Assembly (NCBI GenBank): GCA_003605065.1
Contig: QZJM01000024.1
Coordinates: 1 to 38,393, forward strand
DNA from: Dethiobacter sp.
Lineage (GTDB): Bacteria; Bacillota; Dethiobacteria; DTU022; UBA8154
Reading direction: 5' to 3'
Length of the DNA stretch: 38,393 nucleotides
Below, piece by piece: positions 17,623 to 25,771 of this stretch (position 1 is its first letter; each line of letters opens with the position of its first letter). The notes under the pieces are model-generated. The model saw only the letters and a program-made list of their open reading frames with translations, was not told the DNA's origin and did no database searches. Made by a program: the position numbers and the translations under genes.

Positions 17623-18908
17623 TGCTTTTCCTCCTTCTCAAGCTGCAATAAACGCTCTATTTGCCCCGCAACTTCAACCAACCCGTCATAATCCTGAAAC
17701 GTCCACCCGGGCCACCTGTCTCCTGAGGTTTCGGACTCTTTCAAAAAGTGAGACCACTTTTCCCCGAAATTCCGATACCAGTTCCTGAACCTTTTAAACT
17801 CAGCAAGACTTCCCCCGTCAAGAGGTTTTTTTATACCGTACTCGCTATTACTGAGCAACCCGGCCTCTCCCTGTCCAAGAAATTCTGCCCTCACGGTTCC
17901 ATCTTCAAGAAGATATTTTTGAAATGCATCCTCCGGGGCTTGCAGCTCTTGCTCTTTCTTTTCAGTTACTTTAATACCGCTGGCTTTTAAAGTAAGCTGT
18001 CCATTATCAAGATCAGGTGTAGCAATCCCATAACCGCTGGAGGTCTTTGCACCGAAGCCAAAGGTTAGGAACATTGCCTTCAACCCCTCGCTAATAAGCC
18101 TCAGATCTTTAGTAACATCTTTTATAACATCGGGTTTTTTCGACTCTACAACATGCATTGCAACATCGTTTTTTTCATTACTCATAGAGTTAAGTGCAGG
18201 CACGTAAAGGAGCGTGAAACAACCTGAAGCCCCAGCCGGAACGCATTCCATGAGGACAGGTCTTTTCCCCACCTTCCTGACCCGGTCATGGGGGTTTATA
18301 ACCTCAAGGCTCTTTTGCATGAAAAAAGTCGGGTAAAAATGCAACGTTCCAGATTTTCCAGATTGTATGATTGTATATTCACCAGCTTCCTTTGCAGAGC
18401 CAAAGATTCTTTTTAAGGCGTCCTGATCTGCACCAAGCTGGTAAATTGCGGATCTCAGGCATCCTTTCCACGAAGAAGGGATGACATGGGGAAGCCCGAA
18501 CATTTTGTCCTTGCTTACAGGGTTATCGATAATATAGAAAACCTGTTCATCGCGGGATACATACGGCTTCGCAAGGGTAAAGGTAAACCGGATGACAAAG
18601 CTGTAAAAGGGTAGATAAGCCATGTTGATGTCCGGGAAGCGGAAAACATCCAATAAACCGCGCAACCCCCAAGCATCAATCTTTGCATCCAGGTTGCTTA
18701 CACGGTCTTTGTATTCTGTATTCTGCCAGGTTGAGCGGAGTTTATCTGCTGATTTTTTTTGAGTCAAGGCGATTAGATGGTAAAACAGGTGCGGATTTAG
18801 GGCTATCAATTTACTTTTTTCACCGGATGCTTTTTCCCCTTGTCTTAAAGCACCTTTAACAACATCTTGCTGCTCAGCAACAAGATAAGCAAACCAGTCT
18901 CTAATCAC
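17619..18908 (-). CDS. Cmr6-like RAMP of the III-C module
   Basis: This 429-aa RAMP has KGCLRSAIYQLGA in the middle and TFGFGAKTSSGYGIA, a glycine-rich loop much like the GxGAKT..GYG end of Cmr6, followed by a long C-terminal extension with a predicted helical tail. An upstream frame start at 19007 would overlap cmr1 by about 100 bases. The GTG at 18908 overlaps the TGA of cmr1 (GTGA) behind AGGTGAAAGG and is preferred. Cmr6 caps the crRNA 3' end of the complex. It is larger than usual Cmr6 (about 250-350 aa), so the name is held loosely. Confidence 0.7.
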   Translation of the reverse strand: MIRDWFAYLVAEQQDVVKGALRQGEKASGEKSKLIALNPHLFYHLIALTQKKSADKLRSTWQNTEYKDRVSNLDAKIDAWGLRGLLDVFRFPDINMAYLPFYSFVIRFTFTLAKPYVSRDEQVFYIIDNPVSKDKMFGLPHVIPSSWKGCLRSAIYQLGADQDALKRIFGSAKEAGEYTIIQSGKSGTLHFYPTFFMQKSLEVINPHDRVRKVGKRPVLMECVPAGASGCFTLLYVPALNSMSNEKNDVAMHVVESKKPDVIKDVTKDLRLISEGLKAMFLTFGFGAKTSSGYGIATPDLDNGQLTLKASGIKVTEKKEQELQAPEDAFQKYLLEDGTVRAEFLGQGEAGLLSNSEYGIKKPLDGGSLAEFKRFRNWYRNFGEKWSHFLKESETSGDRWPGWTFQDYDGLVEVAGQIERLLQLEKEEKQ

Positions 18909-20092
18909 TTTCCTTTCACCTCCCCGGCCCGGATGATTTCCCTGCCGTAAACGATACTGCAAGGACTGCACTCTTGGCCAAAGGCATGGTGCATGTATTC
19001 CCCGCACAGGTCTTTTAATGCTTCTGGGCTTAATAGCGCTGGTGGGGCGAAACCGAAAATGTGCAACCGGTAATTGCCGTTACTTATACGGTAAGGCATT
19101 CCAAAATTTAAACGGCTGGCTGTACGGATTTCGTCTTCTATTTTTATCATTTTATTACCATCCATCCACTGCGACCTAGGTCCTAAAAGCTCATCAATTT
19201 TTCCTAACTTTTTTGGATCACTGCTTTCAGTCCATTTCTTGTATTCCTTCAGCCACCTGCGCATCCCGAAATTTCCGCCCCCCTTATAACGGAGATCTAA
19301 AGCGCAGGGAATGTACCCGTCTTCTTTAATTAGCAGATCGCGTCCCAGGTGGCTGCTCTTCTTTAAAAACGCTTCGAACTTACTACGGGGCATCTCGTAA
19401 AAGATGCTCAGATAGTTTTGCAGGTTATAGGGCATGCTATCTTCCACATTCAATTTATGAAATTCAGGGATTCTCTTCCGCAGTTGTTCAAGGCCATCTT
19501 CAGCAGAGCAATTATCCATTTGAGACTTAGTTGAATCAAAGTAAACTTGTCCAAAACCGTGCTGGAGTTTTGCCCCAATTCCTGCATGCTCTGAGATAAA
19601 CTTCATAAGCATCTTCAACTGGGATAAAACATACCTGTAATCTTCTCCTCTGAAAACAATTTTGTACGCGATATCCCCATAAAAAACAATACAATTATCT
19701 ATAGTAGCATCTTGATCTTTTCCCATAAAAAGTGAAGTTAACCAATTTTTATTTACCCTAGGAAGAGTGCTTCTAAAATGTAAAGGAACAGTCGGGGCTT
19801 TTTCCACTCCGAACTGGAACTGCCGCTTCCACCCGCCACATCCGAACAAATAGCATGCCGGACAAAGCTTTTTAATTCGCTCTTCGTCCTTTTCTCGCCC
19901 AGACAACTCGCAACGATTTTCGCTTACAGGATCGCAAACATCTCCGCCCAATCCTCGCACTATCGTTTCGTACCAGAAACGCAAACTGCCTATAATCCCG
20001 GTTTCATGCATCCGATCACAGTAACCCTGTGCTCCTCCCGTCCAGACAGGTGTTAAGGTTTTAATTGTAAACTCGGTCTGCTCAGGCCGCAT
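18905..20092 (-). CDS. cmr1: Cmr1 RAMP
   Basis: This 395-aa protein shows the Cmr1 opening: FTIKTLTPVWTGG, then ETGIIGSLRFWYETIVRGLG, then CPACYLFGCGGWKRQF with paired cysteines, and the glycine-rich GIGAKLQHGFGQVYF near residues 171-185. Cmr1 sits at the 3' end of the crRNA and takes part in target recognition. It heads the III-C operon behind GAGGTGATCTA. The operon order cmr1, cmr6-like, csx11, cmr4, cmr5, cmr3-like is held together by overlaps throughout. Confidence 0.9.
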   Translation of the reverse strand: MRPEQTEFTIKTLTPVWTGGAQGYCDRMHETGIIGSLRFWYETIVRGLGGDVCDPVSENRCELSGREKDEERIKKLCPACYLFGCGGWKRQFQFGVEKAPTVPLHFRSTLPRVNKNWLTSLFMGKDQDATIDNCIVFYGDIAYKIVFRGEDYRYVLSQLKMLMKFISEHAGIGAKLQHGFGQVYFDSTKSQMDNCSAEDGLEQLRKRIPEFHKLNVEDSMPYNLQNYLSIFYEMPRSKFEAFLKKSSHLGRDLLIKEDGYIPCALDLRYKGGGNFGMRRWLKEYKKWTESSDPKKLGKIDELLGPRSQWMDGNKMIKIEDEIRTASRLNFGMPYRISNGNYRLHIFGFAPPALLSPEALKDLCGEYMHHAFGQECSPCSIVYGREIIRAGEVKGK

Positions 20093-20159
20093 TAGATCAC
20101 CTCAGCTTCATTTATTTGAATATCGTAATTTTAAATTTCCTCTACTTTACAGCTCAATC

Positions 20160-20294
20160 ATGAATTCTAATCACAATTCTGACCCCAAACAACACATCGT
20201 TAAAAAATACATCAACTACTTAAACATAACAAAAGATGAACTCCAGAATCTCAATGACGAATTGTTCGGCAAAGTAAGAGAATTTGCCACATAG
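20160..20294 (+). pseudogene. Relic of a Phd-type antitoxin (C-terminal half)
   Basis: A 44-codon frame from an ATG at 20160 to a TAG at 20294 contains KQHIVKKY then ITKDELQNLNDELFGKVREF. This aligns with RQHIGEKH then MTKEELQNLNNEISGKVGNF in the intact antitoxin at 11984-12325. The DNA is also similar. The N-terminal DNA-binding half is missing and no toxin follows. The two copies lie on either side of the III-C module in the same orientation. The rest of the gap, 20093-20159, is AT-rich and should hold the cmr1 promoter, but none is clear. Confidence 0.75.
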
Positions 20295-20318
20295 CGGGAA
20301 AAAGTTTGATAAAGAAAC

Positions 20319-20717
20319 CTACATCGACAACCTATTAAAGACCTCTTTACATTGCATAATGAATTTATTTATGTCGTCCTTTAATTCAAATGCTTCTTTT
20401 TTTGTAATAACAACATAGTCGGCATAGTCACTTTTTTGCCTTTTCTCAAAAGCACGGGATAATGTCCTGGCAATTTTTTTGTCAAAATAACCTGTCTTTA
20501 CAAATTCCTTTTGGAACAAGGAAATAATGCCGCTATGTTTTGAAGACTCCACTTGTTTTATGACCAACAGAGCTTTCGCAGCATAGTATGCTGCGTAATA
20601 CAAGCGATTAGTAGCTCCGGAATATGAACCTTTTTCTAATAAATAAACAGCATCTTGAAATGCCTCTTCAGCCCTATTAAAACGTTCCTGAACTAATGCT
20701 TCGAATCCACTCTCCAA
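20319..20717 (-). CDS. HEPN-domain protein of a HEPN/MNT pair
   Basis: This 132-aa helical protein matches the HEPN family: RFNRAEEAFQDAVYLLEKG, then ATNRLYYAAYYAAKALL, then EKRQKSDYADY. In HEPN/MNT toxin-antitoxin systems this is the toxin. The Rx4-6H RNase motif is not seen; the RQKSDY stretch is the usual form in this subgroup, so RNase activity is uncertain. The start is a TTG about nine bases after GGAGGG, and it overlaps the MNT gene by 25 bases. It sits between the III-C and I-D modules on the same strand as both. Confidence 0.8.
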   Translation of the reverse strand: MESGFEALVQERFNRAEEAFQDAVYLLEKGSYSGATNRLYYAAYYAAKALLVIKQVESSKHSGIISLFQKEFVKTGYFDKKIARTLSRAFEKRQKSDYADYVVITKKEAFELKDDINKFIMQCKEVFNRLSM

Positions 20718-21058
20718 AGGGCAACACCCTCCTTTTCTATGTTTTTAATAAAAAGAGTATGTTGCCATACTGGATGCAAAAATACTGCTTGCGGTATTAC
20801 TTTAGGAGAAATATACAAATCATATTCAAGGTTAATATCAAAAGCGATATCCAGAACATTTTCCTCATAATCTAAATTCTCACTATCAATAATAATAGCA
20901 ACATCAATATCAGACTCTGGAGTATCAGTTCCATGGACTTTGGAGCCAAACAGCTTGATAGATAAAACGTGCTCGCCAAGAGCACGCAATACTCTTTCCG
21001 TAAAAATTTGCACAGCCTTGTTTTCATTTGGTGTAAGACTTTTTAACGTTATAATCAA
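20693..21058 (-). CDS. MNT-type nucleotidyltransferase antitoxin
   Basis: This protein of about 121 aa carries the minimal nucleotidyltransferase signature KLFGSKVHGTDTPESDIDVAI (GS-x9-SDxD), which binds ATP and metal. In MNT/HEPN modules it modifies or neutralises the HEPN toxin. The start is unclear: a TTG at 21058 has GGGG directly next to it, which is too close, and no good ATG is present. It is upstream of and overlaps the HEPN gene. Confidence 0.82.
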   Translation of the reverse strand: MIITLKSLTPNENKAVQIFTERVLRALGEHVLSIKLFGSKVHGTDTPESDIDVAIIIDSENLDYEENVLDIAFDINLEYDLYISPKVIPQAVFLHPVWQHTLFIKNIEKEGVALWRVDSKH

Positions 21059-21073
21059 CCCCTTTTTTTCAAT

Positions 21074-21217
21074 TTACAGGCATAACCCCAGTTCACCATA
21101 TTCTGCATCAACAACTATAAGATCATCTAATTCCCAGGTTTTTAACCCTCTAAGTTGTCCGGGACGGATGGGTACTAGAAGTTCAGAGGCTTTAAGTGGA
21201 TTTACCTTAAGGTACCT
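21074..21217 (-). pseudogene. ORF relic, 48 codons, origin unknown
   Basis: Between two stops lies a frame without a start codon ending ...ASELLVPIRPGQLRGLKTW, then ELDDLIVVDAEYGELGLCL and a stop. It is well composed, as if it were the C terminus of a longer protein whose front is gone. The ending resembles the C-terminal strand of some Cas3 helicases (Y-x-E-x-GL), but this is weak. It lies between cas3 of the I-D module and the MNT gene on the same strand. Confidence 0.35.
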
Positions 21218-21295
21218 TTAATTAAAATCATAGTCTTTTTTCAGGGCAAAGCCTTGATTTAAATACGGTGATTCGTCATGGTAGAAAGACAATTC

Positions 21296-21335
21296 TTCAC
21301 ATTTACATTACTTGTTGCTACAATTATAGCAACAA
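21296..21335 (+). promoter_or_regulatory. Orphan antitoxin-type promoter and operator
   Basis: TTCACA (21296-21301), a 17-base spacer and TACAAT (21319-21324) mirror the antitoxin promoter at 11900-11928. The 18 bases GCTACAATTATAGCAACA are identical in both. Here the inverted repeat is more complete: TTGTTGCTA, six bases, TAGCAACAA (21312-21335). No antitoxin gene follows on the plus strand; transcription from it would run antisense into the 3' end of cas3. It is either the remains of a lost toxin-antitoxin locus or a live operator. The rest of 21218-21380 holds nothing else recognisable. Confidence 0.6.
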
Positions 21336-21380
21336 ATATCTGGTATGTACGGCTTACCACCAGAACTTCACTTAAAACAT

Positions 21381-23381
21381 CTAAGCCCTAGAAATGTTAT
21401 AATTCGCCTCTTTCCACATCTCCCAAACAATAAGGGCTGGTCCATCAAAAATGGCAGCTTTATTACCCTGCGAGCCGCATCGGAACCACGGAAGCCTCCA
21501 ATCCAGTCTTTTCGCAAAATCTAAAGGTACTAGCACAAATACATGAGGTCGTAATGTAAAAAGGTGCGAAATACTTGTAAGATGGCCATCCTGCATAACC
21601 TTAAGGAAGGGAAAATCCTTTGTGGTAAGCATGATACCTATTTCTTCATTTTCAAAGGTTGCTGAAAGATAAAGCTTATGTGGCTTCCCTGAACGGAATC
21701 CCTCTATATAGATAGCACCGGTTTTTCCCAGGTACTTTGGAGAACGGTTTCCCCACTTAAGTAAGGTTAAAAGGTCCGCTTCATACTCAGGACAACGCCC
21801 TCGTTTGACCTCGGCCCAATCATATACTTCTACAGTTGGAATTGAGCTTCTGAAGCTTACTTGTTCGATATAATCAGTTATCCACCGACCTATCGATACC
21901 GCATTTCTGGCCTTCTGCACACGTTTTTTTGCCTGTTTAAATTGCTTCTCCCAACCCATCATTGCCCCAAATTTTTCTACTGCTACATCCAACCAAGCTC
22001 TAATTTCTACTTTAGCCGTTTCCATGCCCTTTCTATCTTCTTGTACTTTTCGGTAAATTGATTCGGTTTGGGCAATCATCGTTAGCGCCCCACTAAAAGT
22101 GCCAGGAAACCAAGCAAAGGAGTCACGTCCTTTAAATATACTTTTAATTGAGTACTCCAGTTTATCCCTCGACACCTCATCTGGAAGGAATTGAAAAGCG
22201 GACACCTCGCGACTATCACCAAAAAGAATGGCTGTTCCTAGTCCATGCCGACCTAGCCTGCCAATTCGTTGCAAAAACGATGCGGTATCCCCGGCTTCAA
22301 ATAAAAGCAAGTCGGTTTTGAAATCGATTCCCACCTCAATAGCTGCTGTCCCAATAATAATAACCTTGTCTGCAATCTGTCTCTCTGCTTTTGCCATTAA
22401 TCCACGGACAGCACCAATTTTTTTACTCTTCCAACCTGCCTTCACTAAGCAATCTTCGATACGAATAGCTGAAACAACTGAATTTAAAATGACTACCGCA
22501 GGCACATATTCCATGTCGGAACTAGTTGCCCTCGCAGCTTCCAGATCGTGTTTCTTTTCCTTAAGATACGAAATAATAGCCTCAACCTCGTCAGAGCCAG
22601 AATTACGGCACTCAAAATTCAAAGGATAGATGACTGTCCGTTCTCCGATTTTAGTATGTGAAGTTTTTACTGTGGCATCGATCATCAGTGGTTCCTTCAA
22701 CGCTTTATTAAGTAAATCAGTGATTTTAGTAGATGGTGTAGCCGAAAGAAGAACTATACGGCTAAACCCACCAAATTCCCTAGCCAGATGGATTAAGAAC
22801 AAGACATGAGCTAACTCAACTCCAGAATATAAATGAAACTCATCAAACACAGCAGAGCGGTAGGCCAGGAAGTGAGCAATTAGCTCTGCACTGGTCCGAC
22901 CATATTTTAGTGAAAAGATCAGATAGAGAAGATCGGGGTTGATAAGCAAAATTTTAGGCCTTGATGGTTGAATTAACCGTAACATAGCTGAACCCTTGTC
23001 TTTCATTTTCATTGCAACGCGAAACTCTTCAAGCCTATTAGCATCAATTCTAATTAGATGGTAATCATCATCCCCGCTCTTCTCATTTACATTATCCGGG
23101 GAAATTACTCTCACGGAAAGGCTTTGCTTTTCAAAAAGTTTCAGAATTGATCGTTCCTGATCCGCTATAAGGGCATTGGTCGGGTAGATGAAAACAGCCG
23201 ACTCGTTGTTGTGGATAACAGGTAACGTTACTGCTGCTGTCTTTCCGCTACCGGTTCTTGTCGATAAGATAAACGCATCTCGCTCTTCCCAGGCGTCCAG
23301 TAAAGCGCATTGATGTGGATATAGTGGCATATTTACAGCTGGGTGACGGTGTAATGGTAAGGTTGCCCCTAAAACCAACAT
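21381..23381 (-). CDS. cas3: Cas3 helicase of type I-D, no HD domain
   Basis: This 666-aa protein is a superfamily 2 helicase. Walker A is TRTGSGKT (41-48), the DExH box is DEFH at 180-183, motif III is LLSATPS (211-217), and motif VI is QRIGRLGRHG (371-380). There is no HD nuclease domain, as known for subtype I-D, where the HD domain is in Cas10d. It unwinds target DNA for the I-D effector. The ATG at 23381 lies ten bases after GAGGT, and that interval is the right arm of an inverted repeat described separately. It is the last gene of the operon. Confidence 0.93.
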   Translation of the reverse strand: MLVLGATLPLHRHPAVNMPLYPHQCALLDAWEERDAFILSTRTGSGKTAAVTLPVIHNNESAVFIYPTNALIADQERSILKLFEKQSLSVRVISPDNVNEKSGDDDYHLIRIDANRLEEFRVAMKMKDKGSAMLRLIQPSRPKILLINPDLLYLIFSLKYGRTSAELIAHFLAYRSAVFDEFHLYSGVELAHVLFLIHLAREFGGFSRIVLLSATPSTKITDLLNKALKEPLMIDATVKTSHTKIGERTVIYPLNFECRNSGSDEVEAIISYLKEKKHDLEAARATSSDMEYVPAVVILNSVVSAIRIEDCLVKAGWKSKKIGAVRGLMAKAERQIADKVIIIGTAAIEVGIDFKTDLLLFEAGDTASFLQRIGRLGRHGLGTAILFGDSREVSAFQFLPDEVSRDKLEYSIKSIFKGRDSFAWFPGTFSGALTMIAQTESIYRKVQEDRKGMETAKVEIRAWLDVAVEKFGAMMGWEKQFKQAKKRVQKARNAVSIGRWITDYIEQVSFRSSIPTVEVYDWAEVKRGRCPEYEADLLTLLKWGNRSPKYLGKTGAIYIEGFRSGKPHKLYLSATFENEEIGIMLTTKDFPFLKVMQDGHLTSISHLFTLRPHVFVLVPLDFAKRLDWRLPWFRCGSQGNKAAIFDGPALIVWEMWKEANYNISRA

Positions 23382-23437
23382 TAATTATGCACCTCATGTC
23401 TTTCATTATGATACTTTCTTTTGCCGACGCATAATTA
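23382..23437 (-). promoter_or_regulatory. Inverted repeat around the cas3 ribosome binding site
   Basis: TAATTATGC (23382-23390) and GCATAATTA (23429-23437) are perfect 9-base arms, 38 bases apart. In the mRNA the downstream arm lies between the GAGGT and the ATG of cas3, so the stem would mask its translation start. The 110-base gap between csc1 and cas3 holds no gene. Whether the stem forms is not known. Confidence 0.4.
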
Positions 23438-23491
23438 CACAGTTCCGCAAATATATATCGTTAGTGCTTAATTTAAAATCAAGTACACATT

Positions 23492-24208
23492 TTATTTAAT
23501 TCTTTGCCGGATCCGTTGTGGCAACAATACCATCCTACCGTCTGCATTTACAAACCAGTCACCTCGAATTTCTACCCTACGGAATAGCATGTGAGGAGGT
23601 AGCACAATAGGTTCATAGGAAACGACCTCACCGGATATGTCCAGCGGGTTGACGGGATGTGCTGGAACTACTGCTCCCTCCCTAAAAAAAGCCTTAGGGG
23701 ATTCGAATCGCCGCCAGTATACGCGCACCGGACATCCTTTTTTGCCCAGTCGTGAAACAGCAGGAGGACAGTATTCTTTACGCGTAAAACAGAAGAAGGA
23801 ATAGCCACCTTTCAGATGACGACCTTCACGCGGCAACTCGAAGCATGGATTCACTACTACCCGTTTGCCAAGGTTGGGGGTGTTGATTTTACCACCTGCA
23901 TCGGTACGGAGAGTAAGATCGTCAAGAGAATTTAACGTGATAGCAGTCTTAGCCATAGTAAAGCCAATAGCAGGCGTTGTATACAAAGGCATTAGATTCA
24001 AGTCCTCTTCATAACGTGGGTAATTACCCTTGTATAGCCCGTAAGAGTACTGTGAAAGCGAGTAACTCAGAGCGTAATTATGAATAACCGGCCAAGTAGA
24101 AGACACTTTAGCAACCTCTGCAGAAGAAAACCAAAGGTAATCATGGTTGTACAAACGCCCTTCAAATAATGAATAGCCGCCTTCCTCTAGGTCAAGACTT
24201 TTTACCAT
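23492..24208 (-). CDS. csc1: Csc1, Cas5-type subunit of type I-D
   Basis: This 238-aa protein matches Csc1/Cas5d-type of I-D: LFEGRLYNHDYLWFSSAEVAK, then VIHNYALSYSLSQYSYGLY, and a YTTPA strand near residue 75. It binds the crRNA 5' handle next to Cas10d and is part of PAM recognition in I-D. It starts about seven bases after the end of csc2. Length is normal and no damage is visible. Confidence 0.9.
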   Translation of the reverse strand: MVKSLDLEEGGYSLFEGRLYNHDYLWFSSAEVAKVSSTWPVIHNYALSYSLSQYSYGLYKGNYPRYEEDLNLMPLYTTPAIGFTMAKTAITLNSLDDLTLRTDAGGKINTPNLGKRVVVNPCFELPREGRHLKGGYSFFCFTRKEYCPPAVSRLGKKGCPVRVYWRRFESPKAFFREGAVVPAHPVNPLDISGEVVSYEPIVLPPHMLFRRVEIRGDWFVNADGRMVLLPQRIRQRIK

Positions 24209-24215
24209 TGTTTAA

Positions 24216-25142
24216 CTACCCTTTCTGTTGTTCTCGATATTGGGCAACGTCACTGTAGACCCTTTCAAGAAAAACCTTGTCCAACAATGTATTGGCTGCT
24301 TCTTCTACAACCTTGTCAACCTCATCTGGAGTAAACACCTTCACTTGTTGGGGATTACCTGCATATGTTTGGTACTGTTTAAGGATTGTTGCTACTGTTT
24401 CTCCTGACAGTTCAGCATGCCTATCATAAAGTTCAAGAGTTAATTCAAGAGGGGTAATGACTTCTTCCCAGCCAGCAACAAAGCCAACAATAGTGTTACG
24501 GAGATCCCCACCGATGCGGGTCTCAGCTCCATAATTTTTTGCCGCCAGCAACGTCTTTAGTGTAAGAACTAGCTCTCCTTGAGTTACAGATTTGAGGGTT
24601 ACAATGGAAGGAAATAGGGTTGCAGGCCGTACGGCATAACGATTCCCTAAAGCCTGTCCTGTTTTTTGGGTTTGATCGTTTATGGCATTAAAAGTTATAG
24701 ATGCTTCCACATCTTCGAACGGGAGTAAAGAAAAGGCTGTGCCGTACACGATCCGGTGCTTAATATTGGCCTTTTTCTCACTTGACGAGTCCACATTGGT
24801 TCCTCCAAATAAGGCACATCTCGGACAGGTTAGACACAGGTTGTCCTTTAAGTAGCAAACCAATTCTCCGCGCCCAGCCGCCTCTCCCGCGGTTCTGAGA
24901 ATCCTCTCCATTTTCCTTGATTCGACTGCTTTTTGCTTAGTTCCAAGGAAAGCCACTCGCCGGATCTCATCATTTTGGGAGATTGATCGTGGTGTCACCG
25001 CTGTGTTTAATTCACGGGTTTCCTCCGTGCGCAAAACAGTATAGTCCATCACTTCTCTAAAGAGAATAATCTGTACTGTTTTAGCGCCAATTATCGGCTG
25101 GGGTGTTTCCACCAGGTAATCTTTCAATAATTCAAGGCTCAT
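24216..25142 (-). CDS. csc2: Csc2, Cas7-type backbone of type I-D
   Basis: This 308-aa protein matches Csc2/Cas7 of I-D: IILFREVMDYTVLRTEETRE, with a cysteine cluster CLTCPRCALFGGTN, and GAETRIGGDLRNTIVGF near residue 220. It polymerises along the crRNA. It starts behind GGAGGAATAAATAAT, five bases after the 207-aa gene. Length and order fit the family. Confidence 0.92.
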   Translation of the reverse strand: MSLELLKDYLVETPQPIIGAKTVQIILFREVMDYTVLRTEETRELNTAVTPRSISQNDEIRRVAFLGTKQKAVESRKMERILRTAGEAAGRGELVCYLKDNLCLTCPRCALFGGTNVDSSSEKKANIKHRIVYGTAFSLLPFEDVEASITFNAINDQTQKTGQALGNRYAVRPATLFPSIVTLKSVTQGELVLTLKTLLAAKNYGAETRIGGDLRNTIVGFVAGWEEVITPLELTLELYDRHAELSGETVATILKQYQTYAGNPQQVKVFTPDEVDKVVEEAANTLLDKVFLERVYSDVAQYREQQKG

Positions 25143-25147
25143 ATTAT

Positions 25148-25771
25148 TTATTCCTCCTCTTCTTCAATGTCCTCTTTACCATAGGTAAGCCAAAACTCGT
25201 CAATATCTGCCTTTCGCATTCCCTTACTTTTCTTGTAAGCATCATTTTTTATACTGGGATAAATAGCCCCAAAAGTGGCATTTTTATCCTTCCAAGCTTC
25301 CCTGAAAGCATCAACAGATTCATAACGTGATTGAAGGAAATGTTCGAAGTCCTTTCTGATACGCTCCATCCATTCACTAGCTCTCTTTCTGCGACAATAG
25401 TAAAGGCCGAATTCCACTTTTTCTAAAACTTTCGCACGTGCGGTAACAGGGACCATATTGATGAGCTCCATTAATTCTTGAATCCCAGTTTCTAAAGCTA
25501 TGCGTGCCTCAGTAGATACAAATCCTCTTGTGGCTGGATGCATCTCGTGTACCCGTAAAGCATATCCTGCTAGATCATTCACTGACCAAGAACCTGTTAA
25601 CGATCGTTCCAGGATCTTGGCAACCGGCCCCATCACCGCGTGTTTCGTCCGACCCAGTCGATAAGGTGAAACCTCAAGGTAGCGGTCAAAGGCATCTATC
25701 ACTTTTTCCATTTGCGGGCGGACAGAGGCTGGGTCAAACCTCCCCTCTTTAGTTATCAACGGTTTTCTCAT
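25148..25771 (-). CDS. Unrecognised 207-aa protein in the I-D operon
   Basis: I do not recognise this protein. It overlaps the end of cas10d by four bases (ATGA) and precedes csc2 by five, so it is co-translated with the effector. It is mainly helical and charged, has segments such as RKDFEHFLQSRYESVDAFREAW, and ends in an acidic tail EDIEEEEE. No catalytic motif, membrane segment or cysteine cluster is seen. In I-D the small subunit Cas11d is known to arise by internal translation inside cas10d; a separate gene in this place could encode a Cas11-like subunit or another accessory factor. This is inference from position and helical make-up only. Confidence 0.9.
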   Translation of the reverse strand: MRKPLITKEGRFDPASVRPQMEKVIDAFDRYLEVSPYRLGRTKHAVMGPVAKILERSLTGSWSVNDLAGYALRVHEMHPATRGFVSTEARIALETGIQELMELINMVPVTARAKVLEKVEFGLYYCRRKRASEWMERIRKDFEHFLQSRYESVDAFREAWKDKNATFGAIYPSIKNDAYKKSKGMRKADIDEFWLTYGKEDIEEEEE

